From contig CAUYLG010041400.1 of NCBI GenBank assembly GCA_963573385.1, forward strand, positions 21,276 to 85,275: a stretch of DNA of 64,000 nucleotides. The letters run 5' to 3'. This DNA is from Cacajao melanocephalus. Its lineage: Eukaryota; Chordata; Mammalia; Primates; Pitheciidae. Shown piece after piece: positions 23,601 to 35,399 of this stretch (within the stretch, counting starts at the first letter, position 1; every line of letters begins with the position of its first letter). The position numbers were made by a program, and so were the translations under genes. The notes below the pieces were generated by a model. The model had not been told where the DNA came from. It made no database searches and worked only from the letters and a program-made list of their open reading frames with translations.

Positions 23601-24590
23601 CCCTAAGACCGGAGGCCAAAAAGGGGCTACAGGATACTGTAAATTATTTAAAAGCTCAGGGTCTAGTGAGGTCCTGTAACAGCCCTTGTAATACTCCAAT
23701 TTTAGGAGTACAAAAACCTAATGGACAATGGAGGCTGATGCAAGATCTCAATGAAGCTGTGATCCCTTTATACCCAGCTGTACCCAACTGATATATACCT
23801 TGCTCTCTCAAATACCAGGAGAGGCACAATGGTTTACAGTCTTTGACCTTAAGATTGTTTCTTTTTCTGTGTTCCATTACATCCTGACTCCCAGTTTCTG
23901 TTCACCTTTGAAGACCCTTCAGACCACACTTCTCAATTCACCTGGACAGTGTTACCTCAGGGCTTTCAATATAGCCCTCACTTGTTTGGCCAGGCTTTAG
24001 CTCAGGACCTTAGTCAATTTTTACATCCAGGTACCCTGGTCTTCCAATATGTGGATGACTTACTTTTAACAGCTAACTCAGAAACCCAGTGTCAGCAGGC
24101 CACCCAGGACCTCCTAAACTTTCTGGCCAGCTGTGGATATAAGATTTCCAAATCAAAAGCTCAGCTTTGTAGACAACAGGTAAAATACCTAGGACTTGTC
24201 TTGTCCAAAGGCACCTGGGCCCTTGATGAAGAATATCTCCAACCCATAGTAGCCTTCCCCCTTCCAAAAACCTTAAAACAGCTATGGGGATTTTTAGGAA
24301 TAACCAGTTTCTGCAGATTGTGGATTCCCAGATATGGCAAAATAGCCAAACCCCTATACATTCTGATTAAGAAAACCCAAAAAGCTAACGCTTATCTGAT
24401 ACAATGGGACCCTATGGCTGAGGAAGCCTTTCAGACCCTGAAGCAGGCACTACTACAGGCTCCAGCTCTAAGCCTTCCTATAGTAGACAACTTTTCCTTA
24501 TATGTTATGGAAAAGTCAAGAGTGATGTTGGGGGTTCTCAGGTTTTCACTCAGACTCGGAGGACCACGTCACAAACAGTGGCATACCTAA
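23600..24590 (+). pseudogene. pol: pol remnant, reverse transcriptase domain
   Basis: Reverse transcriptase copies viral RNA into DNA. Fingers sequence LKAQGLVRSCNSPCNTPILG (from about 23,648) and FTVFDLK, holding the first catalytic aspartate, are present but in different frames. The frame opening at about 23,885 then runs without a stop to 24,590. It carries FTFEDPSDHTSQFTW, VLPQGF, the active-site YVDD box (24,048-24,059) and GYKISKSKAQLCRQQVKYLG of the palm/thumb, then the connection region. At least two frameshifts lie upstream of the open block. YVDD is intact but the domain cannot be made whole. Confidence 0.9.
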
Positions 24591-25410
24591 GTAAGGAAAT
24601 TGATGCAGTAGCAAAAGGCTGGCCACACTGCTTGTGAGTAGTAGCCGTGGTGGCTATATTGATCTCAGACGCTGTGAAAATAGTGCAGGGAAAAGATCTA
24701 ACTGTATGGACTTTACATGATGTAGCTAGAATTCTGGCCTTTAAAGGAGGTTTATGGCCATCTGACAACTGCTTACTCAAATATCAGGCCTTAATGCTTG
24801 AAAAACCCACACTTCAGCTGCACACAAGTGTAGCCCTCAATCCAGCTACCTTTTTTCCTGAAGGAGAGACAGACAGAGAACACAACTGTCAGCAGGTCAT
24901 AGCCCAAAACTACATGGCCTGAGAACATCTCTTAGAAACTCCTCTAGCCAATTCTGACCTTAACCTTATACACTGAAAGAAGTTCATTCATGGAAAATGG
25001 AGTTTCAAGGGCAGGATGTGCACTAGTCAGTGATCAAAGAGTGCATGAAAGTAATTCCCTTCCTCCAGGAACCAGTGCCCAACTGGCAGAACTAGTAGCC
25101 CTCACTCGAGCTCTGTAAATTAGGAAAAGGAAAGAGAATAAACATATATACACATTCCAATTATACTTACCTGGTTCTCCATGCTCACGCTGTCATATGG
25201 AAGGAAAGAGAGTTCTTAATCTCGGCAGGAACTCCCATTAAATATTGTAAAGAAATTTTAGACTTATTACAAGCTGTGCAACAACCTAAAGAGGTACCAG
25301 TCTTACACGGGCGAAGTCACCAGAAAGGAGATGAAAAGGAAGCGGAGGGCAATTGCCGAGCTAACCTAGAGGCAAAAAAGGCAGCTTAACAATATTTTAT
25401 AGAAGGACCC
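24591..25410 (+). pseudogene. pol: pol remnant, connection and RNase H
   Basis: RNase H removes the RNA template. Connection-like sequence occurs at 24,647-24,922 (91 open codons: ILISDAVKIVQG, TVWTLHDVARIL). The RNase H start at about 24,969 reads YTERSSFMENG; the usual motif has D-G-S, so the first catalytic aspartate is a glutamate (24,975-24,977) and glycine is arginine. A further TAA appears in the helix after AELVALTRAL, and another after the DEKEAEGNCRANLEAKKAA region. The domain is dead. Confidence 0.82.
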
Positions 25411-26420
25411 TTAATATGGGAAAACCCTGTCCAGGGAACTAGACCTCAATATTCATCCGAAGAGGTAGAATGGGCAATCTCCCAGGGACATAATCTTCTT
25501 CCTTCAGGATGGCTAGCTACTGAGGAAGGAAAACTACTCCTCCCTGCTGCCAGCTGGTGGAAAATACTTAAAACCCTATATCAAACATTCCATATGGATA
25601 CAGAAAATACATATCAATGGCCAAATCTATATTTACAGAAAAATATCTCTTCAAAACTATACAACAAATAGTGAAAAAGTGTGAAATATGCCAGAAAAAC
25701 AATCCTCTGGCATGTTGCAAAGTTCCTCCTGGGGAACAGCAAACTGGTCATTACCCAGGTGAGGACTGGCAAATGGACTTTATCCATATGTCTAGGTCCC
25801 AGGGATATCAACATCTGTTAGTATGTGTAGGTACCTATACAAAGTGGGTCGAGGCTTTCTCCTGTAGGACAGGAAAAGCCCAAGAGGTAATAAAAGTCCT
25901 GATTAATGAAATAACCCTTAGATTCGGACTCCCTCAAGGTCTTCAAAGTGATAACAGCCCTGCCTTCAGAGCTGCAGTAACCCAAGGAATTTCCAAAGCA
26001 TTAGGAATACCACATCATCTCCACTATGCTTGGAGGCCTCAGTTCTCAGGAAAAGTGGAAAAAAATGAATGAAATTCTTAAGAGGCACTTAAAGAAACTA
26101 GCACAGGAAATACATCTCCCAAGGCCAGTCTGTTACCAGTAGCATTCTTAAGGGATCTTATTTTCTTCTCAGAAAATTTTCTTCTCAGAAAATAAGACTC
26201 AGTCCCTATGAGATGCCTTATGAACAACCCTTTCTTATCAATGATCTCATATTAGACAAAGAAACAACAGATCTAATAAAAGATAAAACCTCCCTGGCTT
26301 AAGTACCAATAGGCACTTAAGATCTTACCTGAAGGACACCCTAGGGAAAAGGGGAAAGAGTTATTCTGCCTTGGATATTTAGTACTTGTCAAGTCTCTCC
26401 CCTCCGACCTTCCCTAGATC
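25411..26420 (+). pseudogene. pol: pol remnant, integrase
   Basis: Integrase inserts viral DNA into the host genome. The open block 25,617-26,072 (151 codons) holds the zinc-finger cysteines (CEIC), then the catalytic core: D in WQMDFIH (codon 54), D in LQSDNSPAF (112) and E in SGKVEK (148). The D-35-E spacing is exactly canonical. The N-terminal histidine region lies upstream in about 25,540-25,616. After 26,072 a TGA ends the frame, and a short tandem duplication (TTTTCTTCTCAGAAAA twice, about 26,159-26,193) adds another break. Confidence 0.88.
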
Positions 26421-26634
26421 CATCATGGGAAGGACCATTTTCGGTCATTCTGTCTACCCCAATGGCAGTTAAGGTGGTGGGAATTGACTCGTGGATCCAT
26501 CACACTCAGCTGAAACCTTGGACTCCTTCTCAAGAAGACCAGGGGCCCTCTTCTCTACTGTCTGAGGTTCCAGGAAACTGCCCTTCATACACCTGCAAGC
26601 CATTAGAGGATTTGTGGTTGCTCTTCTGATGAGA

Positions 26635-27737
26635 TCATCATGAAAGTAAGTAATTCATGTGTCTAGCTTACATTCTGGCCATTGACAGGAAAATCACTAT
26701 TAACTTTGCTATTTGCAACCAAACTCTGTGGTCATCCCTAAGGCTTGGCCCACATCCCATAGACTCTCCTTATCTGGCTTTCTGTCTAATTTTACCTCTA
26801 ATAGCTCTCCTCCTCTCCATCTGATATTATCACTCTCTTACTGTGACCTCTCTTGTGGTCCTCATTATCTTCTTTGCTGCCTGTTTCTTGCTTCACTCCC
26901 ATCCCACCTGCAAATACACCCAAAGGGGTTACAACTGGAACAATATTGGACAGGGAACAAGTCCACTCTCTGGTTGGTCTTGGGGATTAGGTCTACAGGC
27001 TTCCTTTATATTCTATACTTATGTACACAAAAATTCTATACATCTGCTTCCTTGTGCATATACAACTCACACACATATTGGACAGGAACAATAACAGGGC
27101 CTAATTTCCAGCTGTCAAGGGAACCACCACATTCTGGACATATTTTACCCACACTGGGACTTCAGATGGGGGCAGAATTCAAGATCAGGCACAGGAACGG
27201 CACCTCAGTAAGTAATTTCTAGCCTAGGCAAACCACAAAGTACCCCAGTTTCTACAAAGGCCTAGACTTTTCTAAGCTACACAAGACCCTTCGCACTCAC
27301 TCCCATCTGCTCAACTTATTTAACACTACCCACACAGGAATGCGTGAGGCCTTCTCTGGCAACCCAAGTGACTGTCGGATGTGCTCCCCACTACACTACA
27401 AACCATATACCCTGGTTCCAGTTCCATACTTATGGAACACAACTAACCCACCCTGAAATCATACAGGGGTTATAGGTCCCTTTGTCACCAATCTACAAAT
27501 TCCATCTGCCTCCAACTTCACTTGCATGAACTTAACTAACAACTCCAATGATTCTCTACGCTGAAACTGGGTTGCCTTACCCCCAGGCCTCAATTGCCTA
27601 GCACCAGGCTTATTCTTTGTTTGTGGCTCCTCAGTCTACTGCTGTCTAAACAATCTCCCAGAAGAAAGATGCCTCCTCTCCTTCCTAGTGCCCCCCGCCA
27701 TGACCATCTACACTGATTCTCAATTGCAGAGTCTTCA
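26635..27737 (+). pseudogene. env: env remnant, surface subunit (SU)
   Basis: SU is the receptor-binding half of the envelope protein. An ATG at 26,640 opens only a short frame. Fragments in at least two frames cover 26,713-27,222. Farther on, a stretch with several N-x-S/T sequons runs through a C-R-M-C at 27,373-27,384, which could be the CxxC isomerisation motif of gamma-type SU. The C-terminal end (VYCCLNN, then VPPAMTIYTDSQ) sits just before TM. Many stops; not translatable. SU is the least preserved gene here. Confidence 0.78.
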
Positions 27738-28331
27738 TTGCCCAGGCCACACCATCCTCAAACCTCAATTCTTCCATTCATAGTGGGGGCTGGAATAATA
27801 GGTGGACTTAGCACCGGTATTGGAGGAATTACTGCCTCCACTCAGTTTTACTATAAACTATCCCAGGAATTAAATACTGACATGGAAAAAGTTGCTGATT
27901 CTCTCATAGTTCTACAAAAGCAGCTTGACTCTTTAGCTGCCATGGCTCTTCAGAATCAAAGGGCCCTGGATCTGTTAATGGCAGAGAGAGGAGGAACTTG
28001 TCTCTTTTTAGGAGAACAATATTGTTACTTTGTAAACCAATCAGGTGTTGTCCTAAACAAAGTTAAAGAACTCAGGAACTGAATAGAATGCAGGGCTACG
28101 GACCTCCAAGAAATAGAATCATGGAGCTTGCTTAACAACTGGCCGTCCTGGCTCACCCCTCTTCTAGGCCCCTTAATAACCATCCTATTACTGCTTACCT
28201 TTGGGCCTTGGATCTTTAACTTTCTTGCAGAATACATTTCTTCTAGAACTGAGGCCATGAAGCTACAAATGGTCCTGCAAATGGAACCCCAAATGTCCTT
28301 TGCTCATTTATATGGTGGACCACTGAATTGA
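27738..28331 (+). pseudogene. env: env remnant, transmembrane subunit (TM)
   Basis: TM anchors and fuses the envelope. About 198 codons lie in one frame with one in-frame stop (TGA, 28,080-28,082). Visible in order: a Gly/Ile/Ala-rich fusion-peptide-like stretch (codons about 12-32), a heptad-repeat helix, the conserved region leading to the disulfide motif, and a hydrophobic anchor (about 28,165-28,235) with a cytoplasmic tail ending TGA. In the CX6CC motif (27,999-28,025) the first of the two adjacent cysteines is tyrosine. SU is not in the same frame, so no joined Env is encoded. It is the best-preserved env part. Confidence 0.87.
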
Positions 28332-28471
28332 CCTGCAACCCCAAAAGACTCCCCTCTAGAGGAAACCTCAACTGCAGGGCCCCTTCTACGCCCCAGTTTA
28401 GTAGGAAGTAATTAGAGCAATTGTTGCCCATGTCCCAACAGCAGTTGGACTTTTCTGTTTAGAGCAGGGAC
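28332..28471 (+). other. Proviral 3' untranslated stretch and weak polypurine tract
   Basis: Non-coding sequence between env and the 3' LTR. AGAGCAGGGAC just before the LTR (28,461-28,471) is a poor polypurine tract, apparently decayed. Confidence 0.6.
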
Positions 28472-28971
28472 TGAGGGACTGTGTTAGAGGAACTTCCAGG
28501 GTTGGCTAGAGGCTTTGTTCCCAGTACTGGGATTTTCTCACTTCTGGCTAGCTAGGGGCTTTGTTCCTAGTGCAGGAATTTTTCCACCTCTGTCCCCTGA
28601 AGGGGGAGGCTCTATGACTCAGGATTTTGAAACAGTAACCAATCCAGTAAAGGATTCAAAGGTCAATTAATCCAGAGAAAGATTTAAAAAACCTCTCTCA
28701 TTGGATGAGAACAAGAAAGGGGAGGGAATAACTCAGGAGTAAAAGCTCCAGCCACCCAAGCCTGCAGCATCACACCCTTCAATGATGTGGAAGCTGTCCT
28801 TTAGCTCTGTCTAATAAACCACACTACCACACACTTTTTGGGTCCACGAGTTCTGTTTGAGCTGTAACACTCACTGCAACACTGGGCCCCCTTCCCCATT
28901 CATCGCGACTGGGGTTGGAGATGCCAAGAATGTGAGTTCGAGAAAATCTGGTTTCATCTAATCCAGTTATA
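28472..28971 (+). repeat. 3' LTR of class I provirus
   Basis: 500 bp matching 19,820-20,321 end to end (TGAGGGACTG ... CAGTTATA). Small indels and many substitutions separate the pair. Its end reads TATA where the 5' LTR has TACA. TCCT and L1 A sequence follow directly. Confidence 0.92.
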
Positions 28972-30485
28972 TCCTGAATAGTATTGCCTTGGTTGCCTTT
29001 CAGGGTTTTTATATTTGGGTTTCACGTTTAACTCTTCAGTCCATCTTAAGTTTATTTCTTATATATAGTATAAGGAAGGGGTCCAGTTTCAATTTTCTGC
29101 ATATGACCAGCCAGTTATCGCAGCACCATTAATTAAATAGGGAATTTTTCCCCATTGCTTGTTTTTGTCAGGTTTGTTCAAGATCAGATGGTTGTTAAGT
29201 GTGTGGTCTTATTTATGGGTGCTCTCTTCTGGTCCATTGATCTGTGTTTGTTCTTCTAGCAGTACCATGTTGTTTTGGTTACTGTAGCCTTATAATATAG
29301 TTTGTAGTCAGGTAGCATGATGCCTCCAGCTTCGTTTTGTTTCCTTAGGATTGTCTTAGCTATTTGGATTCTTTTTTGATTCCATATGAATTTTAAAGTA
29401 GTATTTTGTAATTCTGTGAAGAATGTCAATGGTAGTTTAATGGGAATAGCATTGAATCTATAAATTGCTTTGGGCATTATGGACATTTTCATGATATTGT
29501 TTTTTTCTGTCTATTACCATCTGCTTGTGTCCTCTCTATTTCCTTGAGCCAGCAGGTTGTAGTTCTCCTTGAAGAGATCCTTCACTTATCTCGTTTGCTG
29601 TATTTCCAGGTATTTTATTCTTTGTAACAATTGTGAAGGGAAATTCATTCATGATTTTGGTCTCTGCTTGTATGTTGCTGGTGAATAGGAATGCTTGTGA
29701 TTTACGTAGCTTGATTTTGTATACTGAGACTTTGCTGAAGTTGCTTATCAGCTTAAGAAGGTTTTGGGCTGAGGCAATGGGGTTTTCTAAATATAGGATC
29801 ATGTCATCTGCAAATAAAAGTAGTTCAGCCTCCTCTCTTCCTATCAGAATACCCTTTATTTCTTTATTTTACTCATTACCCTGGCCAGAGATCCAATACT
29901 ATGTTGAATAGGAGTGATGAGAGAGGGCATCCTTGTCTGTTTATTTTCAAGGGGAATATTTCCAGCTTTTCCCCATTTAGTATGATACTGGCTGTGGGTT
30001 TGTCATATATGGCTCCTATTGTTTTCAGATATGTTCCTTCACTAATTAGTTTGTTGAGAATTTTTAAGGAATGTTAAATTTTATTGAAGGCCTTTTCTGC
30101 ATCTATTGAGATAATCCTGTAGTTTCTGTCTTTAGTTCTGTTATGTGATGAATCACTTTTATTGATTTGTGTATGTTGAACCAACCTTGCATCCCAGGGA
30201 TGAAGCCTACTTGATCATGGTGAATAAGCTTTTCGATGTGCTACTGAATTCAGTTTGCCAGTATTTTGTTAAGGATGTTTGCATCATTGTTCATCAAAGA
30301 TATTGGCTTGCAGTTTTCTTTATTTGTTGTATCTCTGCCAGGTTTTGGTATCAGGAGGATTCTGGCCTCATAGAATGAACTAGAAAGGATCCCTTCTTCA
30401 ATTTTTTGAATAGTTTCAGAAGGAATTGTACCAGCTCTTCTTTTTACCACTGGAAGAATCAGCTGTGAATCTGTCTGATCCTAGC

Positions 30486-30518
<33 letters not shown>

Positions 30519-30775
30519 GGTAGGCTATTCATTACATCTTCAATTTTGAAACTCATTACTGGTCTATTCAGGGATTCAATTTCTTCCTAGTATATGTGTC
30601 CAGGAATTCATTTATTTATTCTAGATTTTCCAGTTTATGCATATAGAGGTGTTTATAGTATTCTCTGATAGTTGTTTTTATTTCTGGGGGTCAGTGGTGA
30701 TATCTTCCTTATCATTTCTAATTGTGTTTATTTGAATCTTCTCTCTTTTATTCTTTATTACTATACCTAGCAGTC
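28972..30775 (-). mobile_element. L1 A, 5'-most segment (ORF2)
   Basis: Resumes with TCCTGAATAGTATTGCCTTG after the provirus. Minus-strand frames at 29,256-29,492, 29,536-29,802 and 30,250-30,450 translate to L1 ORF2p reverse transcriptase and C-terminal region (for example [28 protein letters not shown]). Stops separate the pieces. The element ends in ORF2 at about 30,775, so it is 5'-truncated. Confidence 0.9.
30487..30512 (+). repeat. Expanded poly-T run inside L1 A
   Basis: About 26 T bases where L1 normally has a short T-run before TTGGTAGGCTATT. Most likely slippage expansion. Confidence 0.9.
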
Positions 30776-33540
30776 CAGAAAAATTGAGGTTGAAAAAGTG
30801 TTCCTTCCTTACTGGTCAGATGGTTTTAATTTGCAGCACCAGCCTTGATTATTTGTCACTCAAATAGGTGGAGTTTCTCCTGCATTTCCAAAGCTGTGCA
30901 TCATCACCAAATTATTAATTAATTTTGTATTTCTAAAGATTCATGTGGTCAATAAATATAATAAGATATCCAAATACCAATCCTACATCAATAAAATTTA
31001 GAAAACAGAAGAAATCATCAAGTTGTTCTGACAGTTTAAAATCAAGGTACCAATTTTCTCTACATTACTCCTCAATCAAAAGTAGTGTTCCCAGAACTGT
31101 AACATATAAATCTATACTGATTTGCTAATCATAACCCATAGCAAAGAATTAACATTATAGATATAAGGAGTATATGGAAAATGAAAATAATGTTATAGAA
31201 AGAAACAGTATGTTTCTCGATTGTGTTCTCTAGTTTGTATTACTTGATGCTGGTGATTCACAACCCACAACTGGTTATCTTGAGTTTTAAACAGTTATGG
31301 CAATATGCTTCTCATTTTCTGGAGGAAAAAACTTTCATTTATAAAATGAGTTTCTCTACCAGAAATTGTAACCTGAAACACCTCTGGTTTTTTGCATACT
31401 GAGATATTTGCACTACAGGCCTCTAGATTTTCCCTTGTAGTTCCATTTTATCCCCTGCCCAACCTTAGGAATCTGAGTGTGGCTTTTTCTGTGAAGAAAT
31501 TAAGCCTAGGCCCAGTGTCAGATATTTACTCTGTATAACCTGAAACAAATTACAAAAACTTTCTTAACTGCAGTTCACTCACCTATTAGGAGATCTTAAT
31601 AATAGTACGCTCTCTTGCATGGCAATGTTAAGGATTTAATAAGATAAAATAAGTAACATGCCTTGTGCAGTGCCTGACACACAATAGTTACAGGTATGTT
31701 TTCAGTAGGTCACTGTCCAAACAAATATCCTGATCTTGAGGGTCTTCTGCTCTTCTCTTTTACGCTTCTTCATCTTTATCAGAAGGTAATGGGGCATTAG
31801 GGCAAGAGGATAAGACAGACAATAAAATATGAAAAAGAGATTAGATGAATTTAGGAATTACAAAGACATCAAATTTGTAGCACCAGAAAGGGTCATCAAG
31901 AGCTGTGCCATTATATAGCTATATTCATTATGCAATGATTTCATCTTATGGAATGGTCCACAAATTCACATCAGTGCCCCAAGGTCTGTCATTTGATTAC
32001 ACATTGTCCCAGTAAATTTTGTACTTCTCTATGCTTTGTTTACCTTAATGAGATTGGAAGCTGTTTGAAAATAGGATCTTAATATCTTGACTTATTTTAT
32101 AATTTGTACCTTCAATATGTAATATAGTACAGGACAGTTGATCTTCATTTTCTTGTTGGTTAACTAATGGAGAAATTAGATATGATTGTGCTATGCCTCT
32201 ATGAAATTATAAGTACAATTTTGTGGAGAGAGAGAAGACACAGAAAAATATAAGAAACGGTGAATTCAATGAGCATGTATAATTATGGATTTAGAATAAT
32301 GCTGACATTATAACTCTCTTTATTCACACTTACAGCCCAACTCGGGGTTGTTCTTCAGATATTGTTATAATATCATAGTTTTATCTAAATTAAAACATCA
32401 AGAAATGATTGGGCATATAATTGTTATGAATATTCTAAGTTAAGTATATTTCCAATGTGTTGACAACAGTCGAGACAAACTCTGAAGTTCACAGTCGATT
32501 AAGGCAGTATTTATGGAATCGTATCTATTAGATCACAGTGTTATCACTTCTTGGTGATGAAAATACATTGTAATGTTTAACAAATTTGTCTTCTTTTGCT
32601 TGTGACTCTATGAGTGAGAATACATATGACATTTACTTTTTATTATATGAAGCTCTTGTATTTTCCTATTGTCTTTCATCATTCACAAAGAAGGGAAAAA
32701 ATCATGTTTGCAGAGTATAGCTGGAGTCCAATACTTCAGTTTTGTTTTAGTTAAATAAACAGTTCTGCTTATAAAGATTCTTTGGTTCACCTTCAGTGAT
32801 TTCTCCTCCCTTTTCAGAGTGCCGCAGTCACACTATTTCCACATGTTTTCAGGCAAAGAAAACAAAGTTCAATTTCCATGCCAGAGGGTCACTGGTTTGG
32901 GAGAAAAGTCAACACGTGTTAGGTGAACTCTGCACACTTACTCAGCCCTGGAGAACTGAATGAACCACAGTTGGTCTCTTTTCAGAAAGCAGTGGAGGAG
33001 ATAGAGAGGGAATCAGATTCATAAATGTCCAACTGTCTTGTAGGTGTACCTTCATATTCTAATAATCATGCATAAATATTAATGAGAGAAAGATGATTTA
33101 AAAAAGATTTATAAATAAGAAACACTCAATTAAAATTTTGTGACTGCAGGAGAAATTAAACATGGGGTCTTGAGGCTAAATGCATTTTTCCTGCCACTGT
33201 TACTTAACTTCTGTTTTATTAAAATACTGTTTTACTTCATAGTTAATAAATTATATTTATATCTTTAATATAGAACCTTTTTATTAAGCATTATTATAAA
33301 ATGATAATATAGAACAATTATGGTGATATGTGATCTTTACTAAGTACTTTGTATCTACCAATGATTTTGTTAAGGACTTTATAGTACTTTTAAAATTCTT
33401 TTACATATAAAATATGTAGTACATCTGAATATAATGAAAAAGATGGATGGAAAATATTGTGAACAGAGTAGGTGGAGAGGTCTTTAGATAATTGTACATG
33501 GAGAAAGGATGCATCAAAACTGAAAGTGACTTTTTTTTGG
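30776..33540. other. Intergenic, single-copy-like
   Basis: AT-rich DNA with no gene recognised. It contains a MIR at about 31,500-31,700. No other repeat that I can name. Confidence 0.5.
31500..31700 (+). repeat. MIR fragment
   Basis: 'CCCAGTGTCAGATATTTACT ... CCTGAAACAAATTACAAAAA ... GTTAAGGATTTAATAAGAT ... GTGCAGTGCCTGACACACAA' follows the MIR 3' half. Confidence 0.7.
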
Positions 33541-33899
33541 CCATCACAATGATGAAAACCAATATCAACCCCCTAATAAAGTCAATGTGTGCTCCTCCTT
33601 GTCAAGGACCTGGAGAAGTCTGGCATGTTGTTTGGTTCCACTAGATAGTAGCTCCTAACTCCCAGGAAGGTGCGGGTAGGAGTGGGCTTTGTGATCACAG
33701 CTCATGTAATACACAGAAGGATGAAGATTCATCATAAGAGATAAATAGTTTTCAAACCACAGGTAGAGCTGAGAAGGTTTTAAGATGGGGATGAATCTTA
33801 AATAGCATTATACACAAGGGCAAGGAGTCCCAGTATTGTCTCTAGCACTATGGGCTTTAGTGAGAGTGTCCCTGGTCCCATTATACACAGAAGACCTGA

Positions 33900-34140
33900 A
33901 ACAGGGGAAGGAGGGAGAACTGTCACCTACTTTATTATCACCGGGCCAAAATAACAAAGAGGAAACGGAGGTTTTGCCGGAACCCCTCCTCAAATAAATA
34001 GAAAAAAGACAAAGGATATGCTACAGCCATGGGACCCTGTCTTAAGCAAGCAGCATTAGAAGGGGAGCTTTTCACCTGCTCGGTGATGCAAGATCAACAA
34101 GGCAATCAGGTATATGTTTATAAAGAGATAACAAAAGGCA
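33900..34140 (+). pseudogene. gag: gag fragment, beta-like
   Basis: Frames read GQNNKEETEVLPEP, then LEGELFTCSVMQDQQGN ending in QVYVYKE. The D-x-Q-G-N-x-V-Y core resembles the start of betaretroviral capsid. Most of capsid and all of nucleocapsid are missing; the frame is lost at about 34,140, where unlike GC-rich sequence begins. Confidence 0.5.
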
Positions 34141-34350
34141 TTAGAGGCCAAAGCCACACAGTCAAGTGGGTGGTGGGCGGCTGGTGGAGGGAAGGGCTTG
34201 TAGGTGGGAAAACTCATGCCACCCAGGCTGGCAGCATCCACCTGTGGTGGGAGTTGTGAGTGTTGCAGACAAAGAGCAGTGCCTGGGTGGGTGCAGAGCA
34301 GCCACCATCCCAAGGCTCGCACTGCTGCCCTCCGGCTCCAAGGGTAGCCC
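34141..34350. other. GC-rich insert in the second ERV
   Basis: About 200 bp (AGTGGGTGGTGGGCGGCTGG ... CTGCCCTCCGGCTCCAAGGG) that is much more GC-rich than either side and not in frame with gag or pol. Overlapping frames on both strands mean little. Its source is unknown; it replaces the distal gag and protease region. Confidence 0.5.
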
Positions 34351-34599
34351 ACAGTAAAATTTCATGAGTTGTTTGTATACAAGCAACATCCCAAATTATA
34401 ATTCTTTGCTAAAATTTAAGTTACTTTTAAATTCTAACTATGGCCACTGTTATTCCTCCCCTACCTCTAACGTAGCTCTCTTAAAATCCTCTTTAGGTAG
34501 AACAATAGCCTCTGAAGGGAGAGAAATTACAAAGAGCACATTAATTAATTGAAGAATAATTAAAAGTCAGCCATATAGACCTATCTAACAAGCCATATA

Positions 34600-35350
34600 G
34601 AACCATCTAACCTTGAAATTCTCCCATTTTCGTCATTCCCAAAAAGACTGGCAAATGGAGGCTTTTGCATGTCTTATGTGCTATTACTGCTAATCTACAG
34701 CCTATGTGCCCCTTCATCAGGGCCTCCCTTTACCCTTAGCAGTTCCTCAAGATTGGCCTATAATTGTTATTGACTTAAGGGACAGATGACCCCAGGATTG
34801 CACTTTCTAGAATGGGTTTTTTTGCTCACATACCAGAACTAAAACACTATCTCCCTATATTCAGTTAATCAGTAAAGTCATGTATTTGGGTTGCAGACAG
34901 TGTAATCAATTGCTAGCATATGATCCTGATATCATCAGGATTCCTTTAAGTAAAAAGCAATTCAAAGCAGTTTTGCCCCTATTGTTAGATCTACAAATAG
35001 CAGTCTCGGATTACACAGGTCAAATAAAGAATGCCCTTACTGCTGATAAACTCCTTCTATTCTATCTCTTACTTCTATCATCTTACCTACAAAAAATATT
35101 TCATTCTCCCATACCTAAGCTTTAACATGGTTTACTGATGGTACAGGTAAACATGAAAAAGCGGCAGTGTGGTGGAGACTTAATTTTCTCGTTCAATCTG
35201 GGTTTACCAGCACTCAGAGAGCTCAGATGGGGGCCCTGATATTGGCCTTGAAATTTTTTTTTCCACTCAACCCATTAACATTGTTAGTGACTCTGCTTCA
35301 TCTGTTTATTTATTGCAGAACCTTGGAACAGCCCTCAAAGTCTACGCTTT
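34600..35350 (+). pseudogene. pol: pol remnant, reverse transcriptase and RNase H, beta-like
   Basis: About 34,630-34,670 reads FVIPKKTGKWRLLH, the RT fingers; QDWPIIVIDLRDR follows at about 34,750 with the first catalytic aspartate. The YxDD region is not recognisable. Thumb/connection runs in 34,880-35,125 (SKKQFKAVLPLL, TGQIKNALTADKLLLFY). RNase H begins WFTDGTGKHEKAAVWW; its first catalytic aspartate is intact at 35,137-35,139, and TSTQRAQMGALILAL follows. Three frames are used, with many stops. Confidence 0.8.
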
Positions 35351-35399
35351 AGCCCACGCTGTGTGCACGTTTACTTTGACTTCAGCAATTTATAGATTA

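Larger units (their letters stand above)
19820..28971 (+). mobile_element. Class I (gamma-like) endogenous provirus, about 9.15 kb, ERV9/HERV-W-like
   Basis: Two ~500-bp LTRs flank a leader, gag, pro, pol and env in order, all on the plus strand. TCCT occurs immediately outside both ends (19,816-19,819 and 28,972-28,975), a 4-bp target duplication, and L1 A sequence resumes after it. The primer site matches tRNA-Arg, as in ERV9. The Gag capsid start, two-knuckle nucleocapsid and TM layout resemble the ERV9/HERV-W/HERV-H branch. The LTRs differ at roughly one base in eight by eye, so the insertion is old. All genes carry stops and frameshifts. The LTR does not look like the long, tandemly repeated ERV9 LTR12, so the exact family is open. 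Confidence 0.9.
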
